From NCBI GenBank assembly GCA_947846985.1, contig CANTUZ010000023.1, forward strand, positions 2,499,677-2,563,676: a stretch of DNA of 64,000 bases. The letters run 5' to 3'. Under the pieces are notes generated by a model. It was not told where the DNA came from. It searched no databases and saw only the letters and a program-made list of their open reading frames with translations. Source of the stretch: Fratercula arctica (lineage: Eukaryota; Chordata; Aves; Charadriiformes; Alcidae). Positions within the stretch are counted from its first letter, which is position 1, and each line of letters opens with the position of its first letter. A program made the position numbers and the translations under genes. Below are positions 32,491-51,397 of the stretch, in pieces.

Positions 32491-32782
32491 CTAACTAGAC
32501 AAGGCCTTTAGTAGTGGACACCACTAATTAATGCATAGTTTCAATAAATAAATAAACAAAGCTTTATTTATTGAAACCTAATTCGTTAGGGAGGGCGCAG
32601 GGGCCAGCACATGCTCATTGTGCAAATGCAGGACCAAAAATTTGAGCCAAGTCCTGCTTTTGCTCCACTGAGCATGTGCTGGCCCAGTCAGGCCCCTGTG
32701 ACCTCCCTACCTAATTAGTTTCAATCAATAAATAAAGCTTAAATGAGTGGTGTCTGCTATTAAGGGCCTTGGCTAATTAGTT
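32491..32782. repeat. Large imperfect palindrome between STAR and ASH2L
   Basis: The left arm (about 32491-32632) and right arm (about 32651-32782) are reverse complements with mismatches and small indels, around a spacer of about 18 nt. Matching blocks, outer to inner, are AAGGCC, GACACCACT, AAGCTTTATTTATTG, TAGGGAGG, CAGGGGCC and CCAGCACATGCTCA. A third, diverged copy in left-arm orientation follows at about 32771-32850 (TTAGGGAGGTCCC, then GACCAGCACACACTCAGTG). It resembles a foldback element or a non-autonomous DNA transposon with long inverted repeats. I cannot name a family and see no clear target-site duplication. Confidence 0.8.
32538..32577 (+). terminator. STAR poly(A) signals inside a perfect 15-bp hairpin
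   Basis: Overlapping AATAAA hexamers at 32543, 32547 and 32551 lie in the left stem of a perfect inverted repeat, GTTTCAATAAATAAA (32538-32552) against 32563-32577, with a 10-nt loop. The right stem carries AATAAA on the opposite strand. The first hexamer is about 140 bp after the STAR stop codon. Confidence 0.65.
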
Positions 32783-33156
32783 ATTAGGGAGGTCCCAGAC
32801 AGCTGACGGGGGAGGCAGGAGACCAGCACACACTCAGTGGGGCAAACCTCAAATTTTATTCCCCTCCTTCCCCCGAAACACAAACACAGCACTTACTTAC
32901 CTAAAAATTTTCCCTTCTCCCCCCACTGAAGCAGCTCTAATTTATTTTTCCTCTACAGACACATGCACAGTGTCAAATTATTTATTCATTCAAAGCTCTG
33001 CGGTGACGATCATTGTATAACTCGTCAATGCAGCGAGCAGGAGATCTTCAGCTCGCAAGATCTCTCAAGTGTGGCTACTTTGAGTTTAAATCTCATTCAT
33101 AACAAGTCACAAGAAAAAAAAACAAAAAACCCCAACCAAAAGTAAGAATTAAAGCC

Positions 33157-33162
33157 TTTATT
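33157..33162 (-). terminator. ASH2L poly(A) signal (AATAAA on minus)
   Basis: TTTATT on the plus strand reads AATAAA on the minus strand, 559 bp downstream of the ASH2L stop codon. The interval 33163-33720 is the inferred 3' UTR. The ASH2L and STAR transcript ends are then about 0.6 kb apart. Confidence 0.7.
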
Positions 33163-33720
33163 TTTAAACTGGTTTCCAGTTTGTGGGGAAAAAAAAAAAA
33201 ATACAGTTTGGACAGAAGCCCAAATTTCAGTCTTACATGCAGTAGTCTTGTTACAACACAATCCTTCTGGCTGGAAGCTGCTGGTTACAGTGAGCCACAG
33301 CAGAAGCGTCAGTGTTCCTTCTGCCAGGGTGTACGTACAGCGGGTGGGCCCAGCCCCAGCCTGCTCTCGCCGACACGCCGCTGTTACAACCCGGGTACGG
33401 CACAGGAGAAGTCACCTCAACACAACACTCGCTTCTTCAGCTGGCTACACTGTAAAGTTACTGAGGACTCCAAGAGATGCCCACAAACAGCACAAGACAT
33501 ACTAGAACTGCATTCACTTAGACTCCAGCGTAGTGGTAGCGTGTGAATCTTCAGCAGGTAACAAATATACATAACGCCTGCCACAAGGAGCTGCGTTGGC
33601 TTCAGCGTGTTTGCTCGTTGGCCGATCGTTCCGAGTGATGCATGTTCCTCTAGAATAAAAAAACCACTTGACTGGATACCCACTGTGTCGCTTCTGTTAA
33701 CGCTGCGCCGCCTCCTTCGT

Positions 33721-43432
<9,712 letters not shown>

Positions 43433-43451
43433 CTTCCCGCCGCCGCGCCGC

Positions 43452-43487
43452 TCTCGCGAGAGACCACCGCGCGCCGCTCTCGCGAGA
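43452..43487. promoter_or_regulatory. Two TCTCGCGAGA palindromes in the ASH2L promoter
   Basis: TCTCGCGAGA occurs exactly at 43452-43461 and 43478-43487, 26 bp apart, 20-55 bp upstream of the ASH2L start codon in a CpG island. This palindrome is a known core-promoter element of housekeeping genes, read by BANP when unmethylated; KAISO/ZBTB33 has also been linked to it. The element is directly visible; factor use is inferred. Confidence 0.8.
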
Positions 43488-43488
43488 G

Positions 43489-44646
43489 TCCCCGCTTCAA
43501 AGGGCAACGGTCGGCGATGGGGCCCACACCGGGGCGGGGCTGCGGCGCCACCTGCCGGCGGCCGCCGGGAAGGACACGGGGGGGCTGTGGCGTCACCCGC
43601 CCCGCCGTGGCGTCACCCTGCTCGGCCGTGACGTCACCCAGACCGGAGCTAGGCGGGGGCTGGCTCCAGGGGGACAAACCGGAGGTGCCCAGCGGGGCGG
43701 GGGGTGCCACCGGCAGCACCCGCGGGCTCCTCTCCAGCCCCGGCCCCACGCCGGGGGGTCCCCCGGGAAGACTCAGCGCGTTTTCCCCCGGGAAGGAGGA
43801 GTGTCGCCGCCCCAGCGACCCCCCTGCTCGGCTCCGCACCCCCCCGGGGCCGGGCCCAGCCATGCGTCCCCGCGACCGCCCTCGCTGGCTCTGCGGCGCT
43901 AAAAGCTCACGGAGTCGTCGCGTCCCTCCGCCCGGCCGAGCAGCACCCCTGCCCCAGCCCCATCGCCCCCCTCCCCGGGGCTGGCATCTTCCCCCTCCGG
44001 GGCTGGCATCCCCCCCGCACCCAGCGGCCCTGCTCCAGAGCCCCTGCCTGGACGGGCCTGGGGGGGTGAGCGGGACGATGTCCGCGGGTACGCCGGGTCC
44101 TGGTCCCTTCTCCAAGGAGCAGGACAGGAGCGCAGCGGAGGGGTGCGGGTGTTGTCCCAGGGGTCCCAGGTGCCGGGCAGTGCAGGGCGCCGGGAAAGCG
44201 GTGTCCCCGCACAGCGAGGGGGTGGCCGTCACCACCCCGGCAGGGCCGGGACGGAGAGAGCTGGTGATGGGGGCGAGCGCAGGAGGGATGGCTGGAGAGA
44301 GGGATGGGGAGCAGGAGGGATGGGGAGATGGAGGGATGAGGCAGGGAGGGAAGGATGGGGAGAAGGAGGGAGGGAGAAAGGGAGGAACGGGGCAGATGGA
44401 AACGGGGAGGGATGGCGGGGAGTCAGATGGGGGTGGAGGGGAGGGAGGATGGAGATAGGGACGGAGGGAGGAAGGGAGGGAGGGATGGAGCCGGGGACGG
44501 AGGGATGGGAAGAGTGACGGCGAGAAGAGGGGAGGGAGGGCGGGCGGGAGGGGGCCGGGGCCGCGGGGAGGGGGCTGCCGGGGCCGCCCGGGGCGGCGCT
44601 CGGGGCCACTGTACAAATAGTGCGGCTGCGGGCGGCCCCTGTAGCC
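43489..44646. promoter_or_regulatory. ASH2L/NODAL divergent intergenic region with purine tract
   Basis: About 1.2 kb between the two start codons. The ASH2L side is CpG-rich. From about 44261 to 44555 the plus strand is almost pure purine (GGGA/GGAT/GGAG runs), making a homopurine mirror-like stretch directly upstream of NODAL. A weak TATA-like TACAAATA sits near 44612, 35 bp before the NODAL start codon. No transcription start can be fixed. Confidence 0.6.
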
Positions 44647-46446
44647 ATGCGGGTCCCGCAGCGCTCCGCACCCGCGCTGCTGCTCTGCGCCCTCGCCCTG
44701 CTCCGCCTGGGCTGCGCGCACACCCGGGCACCCACCCGGGCACCCACCCGGGCACCCACCCGCGCCCCGCCGCGCTGCCCCCCGCTGATGCTGCAGCTGC
44801 TCCGCTCCCCGCCCGCCCCGCTCCGCGCCGCCGCCGCCGCCGCCTTCAGCCTCTCCCCGCACGGTGAGTGGGACCGCGGCCCCGCGCAGCCCTGTCCTGG
44901 GACCCGCCCTGTCCCCACGACCGCCACTGTCCCCGGGTATCCCTGTCCTGGGACCCACGCTGTTCCCGAGCATCCCTGTCTTGGGACCCGCACTGTCCCC
45001 GCGACCCGCACTGTCCTGGGACCCGCACTGTCCCCAGGACCAGCATCATCCCCGAGCATCCCTGTCCCTCGGACCAGCACTGTCCCTGAGCATCCCTGTC
45101 CTGGCACCCGCACTGTCGCCACGACCCGCACTATCCCCAGCCATCCCTGTCCCCAGAACTGTCACCATCCGCAAGCATCCCTTTCCTCGAGACCAGCACT
45201 GTCCCCAGGACACACACTGTCCCCAGGACCGGCACTGTCCCCGAGCATCCCTGTCCCTGTCACCGGCACTGCCCGGTGCTCTCGCTGGCTCTGGGGGCTC
45301 GGGGTGGATGCGGTTGTGTTCCCCCCACCCCTGGGCTCCCACGACAGGGCCTGTGCCCCTGCAGCAGGTGAGGGCAACGCCGGGGGTCCCCTCACACTGC
45401 CCCTTGGCTTTCAGGCTCCCTGCAGAACGGCTCCCGCTGGGCGCTTTCCTTCGACATGTCCTCCGTCTCCAGCAGCCAGGAGGTGAGTCTGGCCGAGCTC
45501 CGCGTCCGCCTGCCCGGCCTCTCTCCATCCCATGACATCCCCCTGGACATCTACCACAGCCGGCGGCAGAGATGCCAGGGCGGCAGGACCTGCGCCCACC
45601 AGCTCTTTCTGGGCACCGTGGCTGGCAGCCCCTCTTCCACCCAGGCCTCCTGGAAAGTGTTTGAGGTCACCAGCCTGCTCCGGTCCTGGCTCCACCAAGC
45701 CGTGGCCCCTGGACACCATGGTCCAATGGGAAAGGAGCAGTGGGAGGCGAGTGGGTCCACCACCCCGGCCACCGCCACAATGCACTTGCCCACCTCGAGT
45801 GATGCCGGCCACGAGGAGCCAGCCCTGCCCCAGGATGTGACAGACGGAGTCCTGCTGCTCGTCTTCTCCAGGGACAAGTCTCCAGGAGACCACAGCCTCA
45901 TCAGGACAGCAGAGACCTCCAAGCACGTCATGCGTGACAGTGGCTCCCAGGGCGTGGGGACCCGCCGGCACCGCAGGAACAGGAAGGAGAAGCAAAGGAT
46001 CAAAGTGAGCGAAGCTGCCGCCACCATCCCCAGGGAGGAGGGCAGGTCCCTGTGCAGGAGGGTGGACATGATGGTGGATTTCGAGCAGACCGGCTGGGGC
46101 AGCTGGATCGTCTACCCCAAAAAGTACAACGCCTACCGGTGCGAAGGACAATGTCCGTCGCCTGTGGATGAGACCTTCAAGCCCACCAACCACGCTTACA
46201 TACAGGTAAGAGGGAGTCACTGCCTCCGCGCCCCCAGCCCTGCTGGCCCATGGCAGGGGGGTGATGCTTTGCCCTTCCCATGTCTCCCCACAGAGTTTGC
46301 TGCAGCTCTACAAGCCCAACCAGGTGCCCTGTCCCGCCTGCTCCCCGGTCAGGATGAGTCCCCTCTCCATGCTCTACTACGAGAAGGGTGAGATCGTCGT
46401 CCGCCACCACGAGGACATGATCATCGAGGAGTGTGGCTGCAACTGA
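44647..46446 (+). CDS. NODAL: NODAL, TGF-beta family ligand (EIF4EBP1-linked paralogue)
   Basis: Secreted morphogen acting through ACVR1B/ACVR2 with CFC co-receptors and SMAD2/3-FOXH1, for mesendoderm and left-right patterning. Three exons, as in other nodal genes: 44647-44863, 45415-46205, 46294-46446; 386 residues. The signal peptide (MRVPQRSAPALLLCALALLR...) is followed by a short TRAP repeat and the propeptide (GSRWALSFDMSSVSSSQE, KVFEVTSLLRSWL). A furin-type RHRR is at about 257-260. The mature domain shows QTGWGSWIVYPKKYNAYRCE, PTNHAYIQSLL, PLSMLYYEKGE and ends in EECGCN. It has seven cysteines (286, 315, 319, 349, 352, 383, 385). The usual adjacent CC pair is spelled CPAC, so the canonical interchain position is Ala351 and a cysteine sits two residues earlier. 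The start is the ATG at 44647. Linkage to EIF4EBP1, not EIF4EBP2, marks it as the paralogue kept by birds (chick cNR-1 type). Confidence 0.93.
44722..44769 (+). repeat. 12-bp tandem repeat coding TRAP in NODAL exon 1
   Basis: Four copies of [16 protein letters not shown] units inside the coding sequence just after the signal peptide, giving Thr-Arg-Ala-Pro repeated. The reading frame is preserved because the unit is 12 bp. Confidence 0.9.
44890..45275. repeat. ~17-18-bp minisatellite in NODAL intron 1
   Basis: Variants of GGGACCCGCACTGTCCCC alternating with GAGCATCCCTGTCC fill most of the 551-bp first intron. Open frames on both strands through this stretch are repeat artefacts. Confidence 0.85.
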
Positions 46447-47468
46447 GCCCAGCTCATCCCCTGTGGGAAGGGGCACATCTCTGCCCAGAAAGCGTCCCCG
46501 TGGGCTGCCCAACGCGCAGACCAGAGCATTGCTGAGCCCCCATCACCTCCGAATCCCACACGCCTGTGGGTCGGTGAAGCCCTGGCTGTGCCAGGGGAGG
46601 AGGAGTGGGGTGCCCGGGTGTTAGCGGCTCTGCAGCACTGCGTGTGCATGGACGGATGCAGGCTATGCGCGGGGAAGCCATCAGACACCTTGCAGCAGCA
46701 CCGAGGTGGTGGGTGCCGGACCAGCCGAGGGCTGGTGCTGCTCCGCAGAGACAGGAGCCGGGGCGCAGGGGCTGGAGTTGCGGCAGCATCGCTCCCTGCC
46801 ATGACACGCTGCCGGCGGCGACACTCCTTTTGCCTGCAACAGGTATCACTACGGGCTCTTGGCTGGACACTGCAGCACTGGTGTCTGCTCGCGCTGAGCA
46901 TCTGCACTGTCAGGATTGTCAGTCGCCCCTGGGATTCTCTTAAGACTTCTATTATATTTCTATTAAAACTCTATCAGATTTCTATTACAATTAAGGTGAG
47001 TTAATGTGGTAGCCCAGCGTCCAGACGGCAGTGGCACGTGGGCGGCAGCAGGCAGGGGTTCATCTCAGCCTGCTCCTGCCCCGAAACACCCAGGCTGAGC
47101 ATGGCGCCGGGAGGGATGGAGCCGGGAGGAGCTGGCTGGCAGCAGGCAGGGGGGCAGCGACCTCCATCATACACGCTCCTCACCCGGGACCACGCAGGGA
47201 GCGATGCAAAAGATGGATCTGGGGCTCCCGCATCCCTCTCCAAAGCATCATCTGTTCAGCAAGAGCCAGAGAGGGTTTCACTGGCAAGTGAGGTGCCCCT
47301 GGCAATAAGGCAGCCCCACGGTCGATCTCGGTGGGTCTGAGCCCCCCCCATCCCTCCTGCCTGCCCTGAACATCTCGGCTCGCACACTGCCTTCCTCTGT
47401 AAAACCATGGCTTTGCTCAAAGCTTTTCCCCCGCTCGCTGGACGGGGTTCATAGTTGTGCAATTCATC

Positions 47469-47474
47469 AATAAA
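47469..47474 (+). terminator. NODAL poly(A) signal AATAAA (alternative ATTAAA at 46962)
   Basis: AATAAA lies 1.02 kb after the NODAL stop. An earlier ATTAAA at 46962-46967, in a locally AT-rich TCTATTA-repeated stretch, would give a 0.5-kb 3' UTR. Which is used cannot be told. Confidence 0.5.
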
Positions 47475-50206
47475 TTATATACATTAAAAATGCCTGGTAG
47501 ATTGTGTGGATTCCCACAGCCTGTTTTTGCTGTAGAATGGTCTCTCAGGGTTTGATTCCCCCCATCTCTCCCCCCATCTGCTGCACCCAGAGGCTCTCCC
47601 TGCCCTGGGATCTGGCTGTGGCTCCGTTACCACCTGGCGTTGCCGGTTTTGCCATATGGCTCGCCAGCAAAACCAGCACAGCCAGGCAGTAACACCCAGA
47701 GCGGGTGGGCAAGGGGGTCCCCTGGGACAGAGCGAAAGGTGCTCAACAGCTCCGCGAAGAGGGAAGTCGGGGTGACATTACAAAGAAGCTGCTCCCACCC
47801 CCACGGGGGGCTGCTCGAGAGCGAGTGGGGAAGCACCTGCAGCCTGCGAGGAGAAGGGCTGAGGGGATTTTCCATCTTTGTTTGCCCCTCGGAGATAAGG
47901 GGAAGGGCCACATTCCCTAACAGGCGTTAAATTCATTAATATCACTAAATGATTTTAAGCCATGCGCAGTAGCCAGCGCAGGCAGCTCTCCTTTGTGGCA
48001 CCCACCCGAAGGGGTGGGGGGCTGGGAGCCCCAGGCGATGCTCGGGGTCTCGAGTGCCCCCGGGGTGACCGTGTACCCCTACGTGCCAGCCCTGGGGAGG
48101 GTGACGCTCCTCCTGGGGCAGCGAGGGTCCGTCCCCAGGTTTGGGGAGAGCCCAGGCTCCCCCCATCGCAGCCGCAGGTCTGGGGTCCCCCACGCTCACA
48201 GCTGCCCCCTCCCACGGCCGCGGAGGGGGACACGGCTCAAGCGTGGGGACCCACCGCTGGCCCCCGGCTACAGGCAGCGAGGGGACAAGCGGGTGGCGGA
48301 GGGGAGAAGCGGGTGGCCGGGACGGGGCCGTCCCCATCCCGCCCCTCCTGGGACCAGCAGCCCCGACTCCACATCCCGTCCCAGCCTCATTATCCCCAAT
48401 CCACATCCCGGCGGCGGATAAACACCGCGCGTCTGGTTCCCCCCGCGCGGACCCTCCCCGGCAGATCCCGACAGCGCTTCACACCGCGGCCGGCCCGTCA
48501 TTAGAGGGTCATTTGCAGGAGCTGTCAAGGGCGGGCGAGGGAGGGCGGGCTCAGCCCCGGCAGGAGGCAGATGTGCGCAGAAATCTCCAGATCTGATGAA
48601 ATAAACGGAATTTTTTTTCGCCTCTTCCTCCGCAGGTTCGCTGCTCCCCCTCAAAAAGCCCCTGTTGTCACACCAGCAGTGAAGCCACGGGGGTCTCACT
48701 CTCCCACGCTCACTCCTCAGCTCCTCGCCCCCCCGGGGACCCCCCTCGCCCTCCCCGGCCCCCCGCGTCCATCAGCCTCGCTGGAAGCCGTATCTCGGCG
48801 ACCTCTGCCCCTCCATCAAAGCCTGTCTGGAATCGGGCAGCGGGTTCAAAAGTTGTGGCGGGGCAGGGGGAGGCAGGCAGCCCTGCCCTGGGAAGAGCAG
48901 GGTGGAAAAATAAAGGCTGTAGGGAAAACATCAAAGCACGGAGGGCGGCAATAAAGCTGCACCACTGTGCTTAGGACGTGTACCTTGCCAGCCCGGCTTG
49001 GCAGGGCTCGGGCTGCGAGCGGAGACCTGGTCCCTGAGCAGAGACCTCGGAGCCTGGCCCTTCTCCTGCCCCAATACACATCAGCTGGTGACAGAGGGAG
49101 CCCAGACACGCAGGACAATAAATTGGGGGTCCTGCGCTCCTGCAGGCATGGCCAGGCCCCGCGCTCGGCAACTTTCCAGCGACCGATGGGACCCTTCGGC
49201 ACCCCCGGGCCACAGGCTGCTGGGGCAGGGACACAGCATGGGCAGTGGGACAGCAGGAAGGGGACACAGGGGCTTTCACTCCACTCCCGCTGTGCGGGCA
49301 GGGAATGGTCCGGCTGGCACACGCGGCCAGACCCTGCTCTCATACGCAGAGATGCTCTTGTGAGCCTCGCATGGGCGGAAGGGACTGGATTTTGCACCAG
49401 TTTCTCAGAAACCCAGCCGCGGGGGCTCGGGCAGAGTCTCGTCGCCCTCCCAGAGGTGCTGGGGAGCTGGCAGGGTCCCTGCTCTTGGAAGGGCTGGCTC
49501 GGCTTTAGCATCCTTCCGTGTTGGCATGGGAAGGACGGAGCCTTCCCAGTGCAGGGAAGGTTTTCTGGCAGGGAAAGTGCATGGGGTTTTATGGGAGCTG
49601 CAGGACTCGGATACAGGCAGCGACTGCTCAGGGAGCACGGGGCAGCCTCAGTCCGGCTGGGATGAGGATGAGGAGCTGCAGCCCTGCCTGCCTTCCAGCT
49701 CCCCTCACCGCACACGGGGCTGGACCCTCGCAGCCCCCACGCTCCCCCCAAACACGAGTGAGAGCAGCGTCTGCTGCCAGCGATGGCACTGACTGGCAGC
49801 CACCACCCGTGTGGCACCCGTGTGCCAGCCGGTGCCCGTCCCTCGGGAGGAGCAGCACGCGGTCGGGGAGGGAATTGAGGCTCGGTTTACTTTGGACGCA
49901 CGAGGACCGAGTGAGCAAGAACAAAGGGACCGACGGGCTTATCGAAGGCACAGGGTAATATTTGTACGAAGGGTGGATGGAGGGAGTAGCTGGGTCAGGG
50001 CAGCTTTGCTCGTCCCGTGACTGGGACGCGGAGCAGGACGCAGGCATGCTGCTCTGCCCCGCTCCAGACAAAATGGGGCAGGGACAGAAAATGCGATGAC
50101 AAAAGCTGACACTTGTCCCTCGGACCTCCCTGGAGCGTCCCAGCTGTGCAAGGCAGCCACCCAGGCTGTGTCCCCTCCCGCTGTGCGAGCCAGGGCAGCC
50201 AGCCCG

Positions 50207-50600
50207 CAGCCTGCGCTCGCCCAGGGGCTCAGCCATCAGCCCCCCGCAGCCTGCGCTCGCCCAGGGGCTCAGCCATCAGCCCCCCGCAGCCTGCGCTCGC
50301 CCAGGGGCTCAGCCATCGGTCCCCCGCAGCCTGCGCTCGCCCAGGGGCTCAGCTCCCCGCAGCCTGCGCTCGCCCAGGGGCTCAGCCATCAGCCCCCCGC
50401 AGCCCGCGCTCGCCCAGGGGCTCAGCCCCCCGCAGCCTGCCCTGCGCTCGCCCAGGGGCTCAGCCATCGGTCCCCCGCAGCCTGCGCTCGCCCAGGGGCT
50501 CAGCCATCGGTCCCCCGCAGCCTGCGCTCGCCCAGGGGCTCAGCCATCGGTCCCCCGCAGCCTGCGCTCGCCCAGGGGCTCAGCCATCAGCCCCCCGCAG
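50207..50600. repeat. 40-bp minisatellite, ~10 units, intergenic
   Basis: About ten highly similar copies of a 40-bp unit starting CAGCCTGCGCTCGCCCAGGG and ending GGCTCAGCCATC(A/G)G(C/T)CCCCCG. Three central units are shortened by deletions. The copies differ mainly at the CAGC/CGGT position, which suggests recent expansion. Confidence 0.95.
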
Positions 50601-51351
50601 CAGCGGCTCCTCTGCCCGTCAGTGCAAGGGCCAGGCGAGGAACAAACCCCGCTCCTGCAGGGATCTGCCCGGGAAACGCTGAGCTGCCCCTTGCATGGCT
50701 TTGGCAAGCCTGGAGCATGAATCCACGCAGGAGACGGATCCAAAAATGCCTGACTAAAGGATGCGGCACCGTCCGGAGGTGTAAGGGAGCGAGGCGAATG
50801 GCAAAGGCTGGGAGCAGGGGATGCTGAGACCGCGTGGTCCCATGCCATGGATGGAGGAGTTCAAGGCACGGGCTTGGGATGAATTGCCCCAGAGGAGACG
50901 CACACGCGGATGCCACGGCACTGCTTCCACGCATCCACAGCTTCGGCAGCGACTCGCTGATGTGCCCATGGCCCCAGGGCCCCACAGCGGGAAGCCAGCG
51001 GGAACCCCGGCTCCCCCAGACCCCCCCTCGCACCTGGCCGGGTGCTTCGCAGGATGCTCGCCCGCTCTCCGAATTATCGGCTATGAATTGCCCTCGGAGG
51101 CACCTGGCGCTTTGATGCTCCCCCCAGATCTACATAAGCACGCAGATACCGATGCAAAGCTGTCGCGGGCACGGACGAAATGCTTAACACTTAAACACTT
51201 GTTACCCTCTAGCAGGGGGGCGGGAGGGGCTGGAATTTAAAAGTGTCGCTTGCAATAGCCGACACCAGGCAGCTGCTTTTGCACCGACATCAAAACCCGT
51301 CACCACCAGGGTCCCGTTCAGGGCTGGGCCACCCGGGCTCAGAAACTCAGC

Positions 51352-51353
<2 letters not shown>

Positions 51354-51395
<42 letters not shown>
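51354..51395. repeat. A42 homopolymer
   Basis: An uninterrupted run of 42 adenines in GC-rich sequence. It could be the tail of an old retroposed RNA ending at CTCAGCGC. I recognise no source in the preceding sequence and see no flanking duplication. Confidence 0.9.
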
Positions 51396-51397
<2 letters not shown>

